DNA of 64,000 bases from Aequorivita marisscotiae (lineage in GTDB: Bacteria; Bacteroidota; Bacteroidia; Flavobacteriales; Flavobacteriaceae), in contig NZ_CP122379.1 in the NCBI RefSeq assembly GCF_029814825.1, positions 1,240,001-1,304,000 of the forward strand, given 5' to 3'. The number at the start of each line of letters is the position of its first letter. Within the stretch, counting starts at the first letter, position 1. This document shows, one piece after another, positions 32,570 to 42,080 of the stretch. A model generated the notes under the pieces. It worked only from the letters and a program-made list of their open reading frames with translations, did not search any database and was not told the DNA's origin. The position numbers and the translations under genes were made by a program.

Positions 32570-35344
32570 TTAAAAAGTATAGTTGATATTTAAGCCTAAG
32601 CGCGTACCACGGGTGTAAGAGAGAACCGTTTCTTTAGTTTCAATATTTGTAGTACTCGGTTTTATTAGTTGGGTTCTTTTTATTTGGGGGTTTAAAATAT
32701 TTTTTCCTGAAACACCTATTTTTAAATTTTTGGTTAGTTTTTTCTTCAGAATTAAATCGAGGGTTACAACGCCATTTTCCACGATGGCATCGTTGTAATT
32801 TACATCGCCAGACGATTGGAACTCGGGGGCGCCCAAGGCGTAAATTCTATCGGAGGCATAATTGGCAGAAAGTGTTGCCTCAAAGGGATTGTTTGTATTG
32901 GTATTAAAATTTAAAGCTCCGTTTACTATCCAATCTGAAGCTCCTTGTAGGCCGGTTTCAGTTAATCCTTTGTACCGAAATGTTCTTACAAAATTACCTG
33001 CGTTGTCATACACTTCTTTTAAATCTTGTTTATGCCACATTCTTGAAGCATTTACATTTAGTTTTAAATTTGGTTGTTCGTCGCCCGAAATTAAATTTAT
33101 ACGGCTTTCAACTTCAAAACCGTACACAGTTGCTTCATCGCCTGCATTGAAATATGAAAATACTCCTGCCGAACCTCTGTCTTGCACTTTATTAATAGGG
33201 TCTTCAATTAACTTGTAAAATCCGGTAAGTGACAGCAATTGATCGCGCGAAGGAAAAAACTCCCACTTTAAATCGAAGTTTCTGTTTAAGGAAGCCTCAA
33301 TATTTGGGTTTCCACGGGTAACTTGCCCAACTGGCGAAACATATTCAAAAGGAGCAATTTCTTTAAATTCGGGAAGTGTAGTTGTATAGCTATTAGCAAA
33401 ACGGATGCTGTGCTTTTCGCTCAAATTGTATTTTATATTAAACGATGGAAATATTCGGTTGTAATCTTTTGATACATCACCAATGCGTCCTGCGTAGTTA
33501 TTTACATCCCAATTCACAAAAATATTATCGGTCTGAAATCGCAATCCGGCTTGTAAGGTGAAGTTGCCACGAACACCCGTAAAATTGGCATAACCCGCAG
33601 TGCTATTTAATTCACCGCGATAAAAATCGGGCGACAGCGAGTTTCGTTTTAAAAGTCCATTGTTGAAGTTTTGTGACGTAAAAATTTCTGAAATATCATC
33701 AATCGATGAAGGGTTTACAGCGTTGGTGATGGTTTCTTCTACCCCAAAAAATTGCGAACCAAAATCGCGGCTTTTATTTCTGTGAGTAGCTCCTGCATTA
33801 ATATAAAATTGATCTTTTTCTTGGTCAATAATTTTAAATACACCATTTAAGCGCGCATTGTATTCAATACCTTCAATTTTTTGAACACTTTTGCGCTGTT
33901 GAAAACCACCGGTGCGTCCAAGTTGGACAATTTGATCGTTAAAATTAACTTCGTTTCTAATACGGTTAGGCTCGTCTGCGCTTAAATAATTGTAGCCAGC
34001 GGCCCACTGCACTTCATTTTTTTCACCAAAGTTGTGCTCACCACTAAGTTGCGTTACAGAGAGCAAAGTCTTCTTTAAATTTTGGTCTCGAATAAATTGT
34101 GATAGGCCTTCTTCGGGATCGGTTTCTTCGTAAATTACGGCTTCGCCAGCGCGGCCACCCTCAAAAACTTCGTCTTCAATCTTATTAATTAATAGTGAGT
34201 TGAACTTTAAATTGTTGTTGTCATTTGCTCTAAACCTAAGGTGAAATAAGCCAGAAGTTGCTACTTCTTTTTTCCAATTTATTGCATCGGGAATCATGTC
34301 GTCTAAATAGTTTGAGCGGTATTGGGCAAAGGCGCCTTTGCTATATTCAAAGTTTTCAGACTGCCCTGCAGTAAATAAAAGGCTAAGCTTATCGCCAAGC
34401 CGCTTCCCAACACTTAAAGAAAACGATTTGTTTATAGGGAAATCTTCAATTTGTGGGTTCCAGCTTTGTGCTACAATAGCCCTACTTGTAGCAGTATTTT
34501 TGTTGTAAAAACCAAATGAAACATCTCGGTAATTTGGCGATACTTTAAAATTGTTAAATACACCATTGCTTGTAACATTGGTATTTATTGAAGTGCTTGC
34601 GCTGGCCGATAAAAGTGAGCGTTTTGAAAGTTGTTTAGTATTTATATCAATATTTCCCGAAGCTTGATCTGCCGATAGTTTTGGCGAGGTAGTTTTACTT
34701 ATATCAATACTTTCAATTAAACGGGTAGGAAAAAGGTTGAGATTTATGTTTTTTCTTTCAATATTATCTGAAGGAATAGGAAGACCGTTTAAAGTGGTGG
34801 ATAAATACCTATCCCCTAGGCCGCGTACAAAAACATCGCCATTACCGTCGGTTTTTGAAACACCCGAAATTTTGGTTGTGGCACCAGCAGCATTTGAAAC
34901 TCCTAGTTTAGACAATTGTTCGGCGCCAATACTTTCTATAATAGTTGTAGCTTTCTTTTGCTCAAGCAATAATGCTACTTCACTTTCTCTACGTACCTGC
35001 GTTTTAATTATTACTTCATCGAGGGCAGCGGCACTCGCTTTCATGGGTACATCTATATTAGTAACATTGTTTGCAGTAACTTCTACATGGGGGATTTCAA
35101 CCGTTTCGTATCCCACATAGCTAAATACTAAGTTGTAAATTCCGGGTTTTAAATTCCCAATTTTATATAAGCCGTCAAAATCTGAAGTTACGCCTATTGT
35201 AGTTCCTTTAATAAAAACGTTTGCAAAAGGTAGTGGTTCATTATTGTATTGCGTATCGGTAAGTTTTCCCGCAATTGTTCCATTTTGCTGCGCAAAGGTT
35301 ATTGCGGTAACAAAGTAAAAAGTTAGTTTTAAAATTGTTTTCAT
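32570..35344 (-). CDS. TonB-dependent receptor
   Basis: 924 residues: signal peptide (KTILKLTFYFVTAITFAQ), a CarboxypepD_reg-like Ig domain (about 22-105, GTIAGKLTDTQYNNEPLPFANVFIKG), a plug (about 120-240, with VFVRGLGDRYLSTTLNGLPIPS) and a barrel of about 22 strands ending LGLNINYTF. No SusD-like gene follows, so this is not a SusC/SusD pair; the partner is the beta-helix lipoprotein. It takes a ligand across the outer membrane using TonB energy. The Pho-box-like repeat upstream suggests a phosphorus-containing ligand, which is inference. Confidence 0.88.
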   Translation of the reverse strand: MKTILKLTFYFVTAITFAQQNGTIAGKLTDTQYNNEPLPFANVFIKGTTIGVTSDFDGLYKIGNLKPGIYNLVFSYVGYETVEIPHVEVTANNVTNIDVPMKASAAALDEVIIKTQVRRESEVALLLEQKKATTIIESIGAEQLSKLGVSNAAGATTKISGVSKTDGNGDVFVRGLGDRYLSTTLNGLPIPSDNIERKNINLNLFPTRLIESIDISKTTSPKLSADQASGNIDINTKQLSKRSLLSASASTSINTNVTSNGVFNNFKVSPNYRDVSFGFYNKNTATSRAIVAQSWNPQIEDFPINKSFSLSVGKRLGDKLSLLFTAGQSENFEYSKGAFAQYRSNYLDDMIPDAINWKKEVATSGLFHLRFRANDNNNLKFNSLLINKIEDEVFEGGRAGEAVIYEETDPEEGLSQFIRDQNLKKTLLSVTQLSGEHNFGEKNEVQWAAGYNYLSADEPNRIRNEVNFNDQIVQLGRTGGFQQRKSVQKIEGIEYNARLNGVFKIIDQEKDQFYINAGATHRNKSRDFGSQFFGVEETITNAVNPSSIDDISEIFTSQNFNNGLLKRNSLSPDFYRGELNSTAGYANFTGVRGNFTLQAGLRFQTDNIFVNWDVNNYAGRIGDVSKDYNRIFPSFNIKYNLSEKHSIRFANSYTTTLPEFKEIAPFEYVSPVGQVTRGNPNIEASLNRNFDLKWEFFPSRDQLLSLTGFYKLIEDPINKVQDRGSAGVFSYFNAGDEATVYGFEVESRINLISGDEQPNLKLNVNASRMWHKQDLKEVYDNAGNFVRTFRYKGLTETGLQGASDWIVNGALNFNTNTNNPFEATLSANYASDRIYALGAPEFQSSGDVNYNDAIVENGVVTLDLILKKKLTKNLKIGVSGKNILNPQIKRTQLIKPSTTNIETKETVLSYTRGTRLGLNINYTF

Positions 35345-35382
35345 TTTTGTCGTTTGATTTGTTGGTGCAAAGAAACCAGGCG

Positions 35383-35400
35383 TGTGTAAAAATTGTGTTA
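35383..35400 (-). promoter_or_regulatory. Pho-box-like direct repeat upstream of the TonB receptor
   Basis: On the minus strand TAACACA-ATTT-TTACACA, two near-identical 7-mers with a four-base spacer. TTTGCACC (35364-35371) begins 11 bases downstream, one helical turn less than at the porin and PiT genes. Confidence 0.5.
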
Positions 35401-35418
35401 ATTGGCCATTACCAATTA
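35399..35418. promoter_or_regulatory. inverted repeat between the TonB receptor and dgt
   Basis: TAATTGG and CCAATTA flank a six-base centre. It overlaps the end of the Pho-like box by two bases and lies in the only control region shared by the two divergent genes, so it may be a second operator. Confidence 0.35.
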
Positions 35419-35517
35419 GTCAAGTTAGGGTTAGCTATATGTTAAGTCAATTGAAAAAAAATGATTGAATTGCCTCCTGAAAATAGTATCTTGCCTACCA
35501 AATTTTTACATATTATG

Positions 35518-36849
35518 ATGCAATGGGAACAGCTGCTTTCACTAAAAAAGCAGGGAGATAAAAACAAAAGACTTAGGATTGAAGAAGACGAAACTCGGTT
35601 GGGGTTTGAGGTAGACTACGACCGTGTAATTTTTTCGGCGGCATTCCGAAGTTTACAGGACAAGACGCAGGTTATTCCATTGTCTAAAACCTCCTTTGTA
35701 CATACGCGCTTAACCCATAGTTTGGAAGTATCGGTCGTAGGCCGCTCTTTGGGCCGAACGGTGGGTAAAGCAATTTTAAAAAAGCATCCCCAATTGCAAA
35801 ATGTGCACGGGTTTCAATTTAACGATTTTGGAGCCATTGTTGCGGCGGCGGCGCTTGCACATGATATAGGCAACCCTCCTTTTGGACACAGTGGTGAAAA
35901 AGCAATTGGCGATTACTTTTTAAACGGAAACGGCAAACGTTTTAAAGATAAACTCACCGAAAAACAATATCAGGATTTAGTTGCTTTTGAAGGCAATGCC
36001 AATGGATTTAAAATTTTAACGCAGTCTAAAAATGGAGTGGAAGGAGGTCTTCGGCTTACTTTTGCCACGTTGGGCGCATTTATGAAATACCCAAAACAAT
36101 CGTTGCCTCACAAACCCACCACACACGTTGCCGATAAAAAATTTGGCGTTTTTCAAAGCGACACTACTTTCTTTGAGGAAGTAGTTTCAGACTTAGGACT
36201 TTTAAATCAAGGAAACGGTAGGTATTCACGCCATCCGTTAACGTACTTGGTCGAAGCTGCCGATGATATTTGCTACACCTTAATAGATTTTGAAGACGGA
36301 ATAAACCTGGGGCTAATAGATGAAGACATTGCCTTGGAATATTTAATAAACTTAGTACGCGCTACATTAAAGAAAGATGTTTATTCGGCGTTAAAAACAT
36401 CGCAGGATAGATTGGCCTATTTGCGAGCGCTAGCCATAAACACTTTAATTTCAGAAGCTGCGGAAATTTTTATTGATAATGAAGAAGAAATTTTAAAAGG
36501 CACTTTTTCTGAAGCGTTACTCGACAAAAGTAAGTACAAAGTGCAAATTGCCGATATTATAAAAATTAGCATTGAAAAAGTGTACCAAAGCGCCGAAGTT
36601 ACCGAAAAGGAAATTGCTGGCTACAATATATTAACGACCCTGTTGGAAAATTTTACAACAGCATTTGAAAATCTGAGCAATAATAGCGAACGACAATACG
36701 ATTTACTTTTACTTCGAACAATAGATTTTCAAGTAGATACTTCGGTTTCTGTGTATAATTACTTAATGGAATGTTGCAATTATATTTCGCGATTAACGGA
36801 TGGCAATGCGCTTCAAATTTTTCAGAAAATAAAAGGAGAGATGCACTAA
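35518..36849 (+). CDS. dgt: dGTP triphosphohydrolase
   Basis: 443 residues from ATG 35518 (MQWEQLLSLKKQGDKNKRLRIEEDETRLGF); M19 is adjacent and the earlier frame start at 35461 adds an unrelated 19 residues. HD-domain motifs: H in FVHTRLTHSLEVSVVGRSLG, the HD pair in ALAHDIGNPPFGHSGEKAI, and the Asp in VEAADDICYTLIDFEDG. It hydrolyses dGTP to deoxyguanosine and triphosphate. It is divergent from the TonB receptor. Confidence 0.92.
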   Translation: MQWEQLLSLKKQGDKNKRLRIEEDETRLGFEVDYDRVIFSAAFRSLQDKTQVIPLSKTSFVHTRLTHSLEVSVVGRSLGRTVGKAILKKHPQLQNVHGFQFNDFGAIVAAAALAHDIGNPPFGHSGEKAIGDYFLNGNGKRFKDKLTEKQYQDLVAFEGNANGFKILTQSKNGVEGGLRLTFATLGAFMKYPKQSLPHKPTTHVADKKFGVFQSDTTFFEEVVSDLGLLNQGNGRYSRHPLTYLVEAADDICYTLIDFEDGINLGLIDEDIALEYLINLVRATLKKDVYSALKTSQDRLAYLRALAINTLISEAAEIFIDNEEEILKGTFSEALLDKSKYKVQIADIIKISIEKVYQSAEVTEKEIAGYNILTTLLENFTTAFENLSNNSERQYDLLLLRTIDFQVDTSVSVYNYLMECCNYISRLTDGNALQIFQKIKGEMH

Positions 36850-37011
36850 GTATCTCTTTAGACCGATGTTAAATGTTAAATAGTGCCGATTGGGCTGATA
36901 TATTGGCAATTTATGATATTTTTAGCATTCCTTTTATTTGAGGGAATTTTAACAACATTTCTAGAAAGATTATTTCTAAACTAAAACCACCTAAAATTTA
37001 ATTTAAAGCTT

Positions 37012-39615
37012 ATGAAAAAAGTTCTTTACTTACTTATCATTTTTGTTGTAAATGTAACCTATGCGCAGGATTACAACAATTTGGTAAAAACGTACCTTCA
37101 GCAAAATCGATCGATGCATTCGCTACAACCGCAGGATATTGCGGATGTAACAATTGCTTCGCAGAGTTTTTCAAAAAATATGCAGGCGCATAATGTATAT
37201 GTAGAACAGCGCCACCAAGGAATAAAAGTTTTTAATTCTACCTCTCCTTTTGTAATTAAGGATGGAGCGGTTTACAGTGCTAAAGTTTCTTTTATCGAAA
37301 ATATTTCGGCAAAAGTAAATAGTACTACTCCTTCTATTTCTGCGGTGAACGCGATAGCTAAAGCCGCCACTGCTTTGGGTTTACAGAGTCCTACAAATTT
37401 AAATTTGCTAGAAACTGTTTCAGACCACAGCTACATTTTCTCTAATGGATCAATTTCTTTGGAAAATATTCCTGTTGAATTGGTGTATCAAAAAATGGAA
37501 GAATCTGGCACTTTAAAGCTAGCTTGGGATCTAAGTATTTCTTTATTAGATGCTTCGCATTACTACAGCGTACGCATTGATGCTATGACTGGCGAATTGT
37601 TAGAAACAATGGACTGGGTTGTAAGTTGTAATTTTGGATCGGAAGCGCATTCACACACAAGTACCAGAAGCATATTAGAAGGTACCAAAAGTGAAGCCAG
37701 CATGCCTATTACTACTTTGGCTAATGCAACGTATCGCGTTTTTCCATTGCCACAATTAGGGCCGCACAATGGCGCAGACCAACTAATTAACGACCCTTCA
37801 GATGCGGTTGCCTCTCCTTACGGATGGCACGATATAGACGGCGTTGCTGGAGAAGAATTTACTTACACTCGTGGTAACAATGTAATTGCTCAGGAAGATA
37901 AAAATGGTAACAACGGATCTGGTGCAAGAGCAGAAGGTGGGCCAACCCTTACTTTTGATTTTCCTTTTAATCTTCCTCAACACCCGAATGCATTTACCGA
38001 TGGTGCAATAACCAATTTATTCTATATGAATAATATGATGCACGATGTTATGTACCACTACGGTTTTGATGAAGCAAGCGGTAATTTCCAGGTAAATAAC
38101 TATACCGGTGCCCCAGGTGCAGGCGATTATGTTTTTGCAGATGCACAAGATGGAAGCGGAATTAATAACGCAAACTTTGGAACTCCTCCAGACGGTGGTG
38201 CACCAAGAATGCAGATGTATTTATGGAGCGCTCCGGGTACTGTATTAGGTACGTTTTTAACAGTAAACAATGGGCCATTGGCTGGACAGTATTACGCCAT
38301 GGATTCTAACTTTGCGCCACCACTTACAACCACACCAATAACTGCAGATCTTGTAGTTGTAGAGGATGATAACTCTGGACCTTCAACCGATGCAAATGAC
38401 GGATGTGATAATATTACGAATGGTGGAGCAATAACAGGAAAAATAGCTGTTATTAGAAGAGGTGAATGTAACTTTACCGTAAAGGTGCTCAATGCACAAA
38501 ACGAAGGTGCCATAGCGGTAATTATCGTTAACGATGTTCCGACAGATCCTATTGTAATGGGCGGTAATGGTACACAAATTACAATTCCTGCTCTTATGAT
38601 TTACAAAACAGATGGAGAAGCACTTATTGCTTCGCTTTTAAACGGAGATACAATAAACGCTACGTTGGTTGATGATGGATCGGGTACCGATAACTTTCAA
38701 CGCGATGGCGATTTAGATAATGGTATTGTTGCTCACGAATATGGACACGGTGTTTCTAACCGTTTAACGGGTGGCCGTTTATCTGCCGGTTGTCTTCAGA
38801 ATCAAGAACAAATGGGTGAAGGATGGAGCGATTATCTAGGTTTTATTTTAACAATGAAACCTGGCGATACCAGATTTGACGCACGTGGAACGGGAACCTA
38901 TGCACTGGGACAAGGTGTTGCGGGTATGGGATTAAGAACAAAGCCATACAGTTCAGACTTTGCGGTAAACGATTTTACCTATGACGATATTAAAACACAA
39001 TCTGTTCCTCACGGTGTTGGTTCGGTTTGGGCCACAATGTTGTGGGATTTAACTTGGGACTTGATAGATGAACACGGTTTTGATGCCGATCTTTACAACG
39101 GAACAGGCGGAAACAATATATCTATGCAACTTATACTTGACGGTATGAAATTGCAACCATGTAGTCCAGGTTTTATAGACGGTCGTGATGCTATCCTTGA
39201 AGCAGATTTAATTGCTAATGGCGGTGCTAACAGATGTATTATTTGGAGAGCCTTTGCAAAAAGAGGTCTTGGTTTAAGTGCTACGCAAGGAAGCTCTAAT
39301 AGTAGAGCCGACGGTACTGAAGCATTTGATGTGCCGGTAGATTGTATCTTGGGTACTTCTGATAACGGAACCTTAGAAAACAACTTTATAGTTTATCCAA
39401 ACCCATCAAATGGTGAGATTACTATTAAGTCTCGTATAGATGTAGGCGAAACAACTGTTTCTATCTTTGATATGAATGGAAGAAAAGTGTTTACACAGCA
39501 ACTTGAACTTCACACTTCTGCTAATGTAAATGCAAGCCAGTTGAATGCCGGTATTTACTTAATGCAAATTTCAAGTGGAGATCGTTCACAGACAACTAAA
39601 TTAATTATCAACTAA
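37012..39615 (+). CDS. M36 fungalysin-type metallopeptidase with PA domain and T9SS sorting domain
   Basis: 867 residues: signal peptide (KKVLYLLIIFVVNVTYAQ), FTP/propeptide region (about 20-200, IADVTIASQSFSKNMQAHNVYVEQ), the first half of the M36 catalytic region, a protease-associated PA insert (about 440-560, CNFTVKVLNAQNEGAIAVIIVND), then the catalytic zinc site VAHEYGHGVSNRL at residues 575-587 with the third ligand Glu in GEGWSDYLG at 603. The C-terminal 80 residues (FIVYPNPSNGEITIKS) are a T9SS type A sorting domain. A secreted protease of large size, probably for protein degradation outside the cell. Confidence 0.92.
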   Translation: MKKVLYLLIIFVVNVTYAQDYNNLVKTYLQQNRSMHSLQPQDIADVTIASQSFSKNMQAHNVYVEQRHQGIKVFNSTSPFVIKDGAVYSAKVSFIENISAKVNSTTPSISAVNAIAKAATALGLQSPTNLNLLETVSDHSYIFSNGSISLENIPVELVYQKMEESGTLKLAWDLSISLLDASHYYSVRIDAMTGELLETMDWVVSCNFGSEAHSHTSTRSILEGTKSEASMPITTLANATYRVFPLPQLGPHNGADQLINDPSDAVASPYGWHDIDGVAGEEFTYTRGNNVIAQEDKNGNNGSGARAEGGPTLTFDFPFNLPQHPNAFTDGAITNLFYMNNMMHDVMYHYGFDEASGNFQVNNYTGAPGAGDYVFADAQDGSGINNANFGTPPDGGAPRMQMYLWSAPGTVLGTFLTVNNGPLAGQYYAMDSNFAPPLTTTPITADLVVVEDDNSGPSTDANDGCDNITNGGAITGKIAVIRRGECNFTVKVLNAQNEGAIAVIIVNDVPTDPIVMGGNGTQITIPALMIYKTDGEALIASLLNGDTINATLVDDGSGTDNFQRDGDLDNGIVAHEYGHGVSNRLTGGRLSAGCLQNQEQMGEGWSDYLGFILTMKPGDTRFDARGTGTYALGQGVAGMGLRTKPYSSDFAVNDFTYDDIKTQSVPHGVGSVWATMLWDLTWDLIDEHGFDADLYNGTGGNNISMQLILDGMKLQPCSPGFIDGRDAILEADLIANGGANRCIIWRAFAKRGLGLSATQGSSNSRADGTEAFDVPVDCILGTSDNGTLENNFIVYPNPSNGEITIKSRIDVGETTVSIFDMNGRKVFTQQLELHTSANVNASQLNAGIYLMQISSGDRSQTTKLIIN

Positions 39616-39636
39616 TTATTAGTTAGTTAATAAAAA

Positions 39637-39668
39637 GAAAAGAGGTTCGAAAGAGCCTCTTTTTTTTA
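39637..39668. terminator. terminator between the M36 protease gene and dxs
   Basis: AAAGAGGTTC and GAGCCTCTTT pair around GAAA (one G-U) and are followed by eight T on the plus strand; the reverse strand has an A-rich run that also suits dxs. Confidence 0.8.
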
Positions 39669-41444
39669 TATATACTTTTTGAGAGTTTTGTGTATTTTTT
39701 CTGAAGAAATACCCGAAAGGTCTTGTAGCTCTGCAACCGAACCGTGTTCCGGAAAAACATCCGGAATTCCTAAAATTTCTATTGGGTTTTTATAGTTATG
39801 TTTTGAAGCAAAAGTTACAATCGTAGTTCCTAAACCGCCAAGAATAGTACCATCTTCAATAGTAAGGATTGTTTTATATTGTTTGAAAATTTTATGAAGC
39901 AAGTTTTCGTCCAATGGTTTTAAAAACCGAATATCAACTAGGCCAATTTTATTTTGTTGTGAAGATGGGAGCATATCTATTGCACGCACAACATTGTTTG
40001 CCATAGTACCTATGCTCAAAACTACAATATCACTGCCTTCTCGTAGCACCGTTGCAAGTCCTATTTCAATTTTATTAAATGGTTTTTTCCAGTTTAGAAT
40101 AGTTCCTTTGCCGCGAGGATATCGTATAAATATAGGTAGTTTCAACCCGTTTTGTGCGGTAAACATTATATTCCGCAATTCAATTTCGTTGCGGGGCGCA
40201 AAAATGATGAGGTTCGGAATACAATTTAAATATGCCAAATCGAATATTCCATGGTGGGTGGCACCATCTTCACCTACAATTCCAGCTCTATCCAAGCAGA
40301 AAATTACCGGAATTTTTTGTAAACATACATCGTGAATTACTTGGTCGTAGGCACGTTGTAAAAAGGTAGAATAAATATTGCAAAATACTGAAAAACCTTG
40401 CGTAGCTAAACCCGCTGCAAAGGTTACGGCATGTTGTTCTGCTATTCCTACGTCAAAGGCGCGTTTCGGAAATGCATCCATCATAAATTTTAATGAACTT
40501 CCCGTTGGCATTGCTGGTGTTATACCTATGATTTTTTCATTTTCCGACGCCAGTTCCACCAAAGTTTTTCCAAAAACATCTTGGAATTTTGGCGGCTCCA
40601 TTTGCTTGCTTTTTGGTGCCAAATCGCCAGTAAGCGCGTCAAATTTACCGGGCGCGTGATACACTACTTGGTTTTCTTCGGCTTGCCGTAGCCCTTTTCC
40701 CTTCGTAGTAATTAAATGAAGCACTTTTGGACCCGAAACCGCTTTTAATCTTTCCAGTTCGGAAATTATTAAATTTAAATTGTGGCCATCTATGGGTCCG
40801 GTATAATTAAAATTTAAGGCTTCAAATATATTGTCGGCATCTTTTGCTCCCTTGCCTTTCACCTTGGTAAAATATTCCTTTAACGCACCTACGCTGGGAT
40901 CTATGCCAATAGCGTTATCGTTTAATATTACCAAAAGATTTGTATCGGTAACCCCTGCGTGGTTTAAGGCTTCAAAAGCCATGCCGCTAGCAATCGAGGC
41001 ATCGCCAACAACGGCAATATGCTGTCGGGTATTTTCGCCGTTTAATCGCGAGGCAATTGCCATTCCCAAGGCTGCCGAAATTGCAGTACTACTATGCCCT
41101 ACGCCAAAAGTATCATAATTACTTTCGGCTCTTTTTGGGAAACCGCTAATACCTCCCAACTGCCTATTGGTGTGGAAAATTTCTTTTCTGCCTGTTAAAA
41201 TTTTATGTCCGTAAGCTTGGTGGCCAACATCCCACACCAAAACATCATCGGGCGTGTTAAACACATAGTGAAGTGCAATAGTAAGTTCCACAACACCAAG
41301 ACTTGCGCCTAAGTGGCCTTCTTTTGTAGCAATAATATTTATGATAAATTCACGTAGCTCTTTGGCTAACTGTGGTAAATTTTCCTTCGGAATTTTTCGC
41401 AGATCTTTTGGAAAATTAATGGTATTTAATATGTTTTTTCGCAC
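39666..41444 (-). CDS. dxs: 1-deoxy-D-xylulose-5-phosphate synthase
   Basis: 592 residues starting at GTG 41444. The thiamine diphosphate site is GDASIASGMAFEALNHAGVTDTNLLVILNDN, and the activating Glu lies in FDVGIAEQHAVTFAAGLA; the transketolase-like C-terminal domain follows. DXS joins pyruvate and glyceraldehyde-3-phosphate in the first step of the MEP pathway to isoprenoids; the polyprenyl synthetase at 53376 uses its products. TATCTTTA lies four bases upstream of the GTG, consistent with a leaderless mRNA. Confidence 0.95.
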   Translation of the reverse strand: MRKNILNTINFPKDLRKIPKENLPQLAKELREFIINIIATKEGHLGASLGVVELTIALHYVFNTPDDVLVWDVGHQAYGHKILTGRKEIFHTNRQLGGISGFPKRAESNYDTFGVGHSSTAISAALGMAIASRLNGENTRQHIAVVGDASIASGMAFEALNHAGVTDTNLLVILNDNAIGIDPSVGALKEYFTKVKGKGAKDADNIFEALNFNYTGPIDGHNLNLIISELERLKAVSGPKVLHLITTKGKGLRQAEENQVVYHAPGKFDALTGDLAPKSKQMEPPKFQDVFGKTLVELASENEKIIGITPAMPTGSSLKFMMDAFPKRAFDVGIAEQHAVTFAAGLATQGFSVFCNIYSTFLQRAYDQVIHDVCLQKIPVIFCLDRAGIVGEDGATHHGIFDLAYLNCIPNLIIFAPRNEIELRNIMFTAQNGLKLPIFIRYPRGKGTILNWKKPFNKIEIGLATVLREGSDIVVLSIGTMANNVVRAIDMLPSSQQNKIGLVDIRFLKPLDENLLHKIFKQYKTILTIEDGTILGGLGTTIVTFASKHNYKNPIEILGIPDVFPEHGSVAELQDLSGISSEKIHKTLKKYI

Positions 41445-41448
41445 GCTG

Positions 41449-41456
41449 TAAAGATA
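41449..41456 (-). promoter_or_regulatory. -7-like element for dxs
   Basis: TATCTTTA on the minus strand matches TAnnTTTG in all but the last base and lies four bases before the GTG. Confidence 0.45.
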
Positions 41457-41545
41457 CAGTTTATGGGAATTTGTTAATTGATGAATTCGTTAATTTGTTA
41501 ATTCGTAATTTCGTTTTTTATAAAGCCGATTTAAAAACTGAAATC

Positions 41546-41998
41546 TTGAGTATAATAGATCCCTTAGACGACACTTATTTTATGAAACGCGCCTTGCAAG
41601 AAGCTGAAATGGCCTATGAAAAAGACGAAATTCCTATCGGGGCGGTAATTGTAATAAACAATCAGATTATTGCCCGTTCGCATAACCTAACCGAAACTTT
41701 AAATGATGTAACCGCCCACGCCGAAATGCAAGCTATAACTGCAGCGGCAAATTACTTGGGAGGTAAGTATTTACTAGATTGCACGCTTTATGTAACAATT
41801 GAGCCCTGCCAAATGTGTGCAGGAGCTTTGTTTTGGAGCCAAATTTCGAAAATTGTGTATGGGGCTAGGGATGAACAGCGGGGATGTATAGCATTAAATA
41901 CGAGGCTACATCCAAAAACTGTAATGACGGGAGGAGTTTTGGCTGCGGAATCTTCGCAGTTGTTAAAGCAATTTTTTATAGAAAAAAGATCTAAATAA
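41546..41998 (+). CDS. tadA: tRNA-specific adenosine deaminase
   Basis: 150 residues if started at TTG 41546. The zinc motifs are HAEMQAI and PCQMCAGALFWSQI, and the tail RHxxL-like VLAAESSQLLKQFF is typical of TadA, which makes inosine at tRNA wobble position 34. The family normally has HEYWMxxAL before the core, seen here as DDTYFMKRALQEAE, so the ATG at 41582 would remove part of the conserved start. The TTG at 41546 is the best choice; a frame from 41471 is longer but lacks homology. Confidence 0.9.
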   Translation: MSIIDPLDDTYFMKRALQEAEMAYEKDEIPIGAVIVINNQIIARSHNLTETLNDVTAHAEMQAITAAANYLGGKYLLDCTLYVTIEPCQMCAGALFWSQISKIVYGARDEQRGCIALNTRLHPKTVMTGGVLAAESSQLLKQFFIEKRSK

Positions 41999-42031
41999 GT
42001 GTTACAAGCTATCGTGCTTTAGTACCAACAA

Positions 42032-42063
42032 AAAAGCCCTCCAGAAAATGAAAGGCTTTTTAC
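42032..42063. terminator. terminator between tadA and the cold-shock gene
   Basis: AAAAAGCC and GGCTTTTT form an 8-bp stem around a 15-base loop, between two convergent genes. Confidence 0.65.
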
Positions 42064-42080
42064 AAATCTTTAGTTATTCC

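Noticed and set aside
32862..33218. Plus-strand frame over the TonB receptor
   Set aside because: It lies entirely opposite a well-supported barrel gene and has no promoter or conserved motif.
32570..35344. SusC/SusD polysaccharide system
   Set aside because: The receptor lacks a SusD partner and the downstream lipoprotein is a beta-helix, not the SusD TPR fold.
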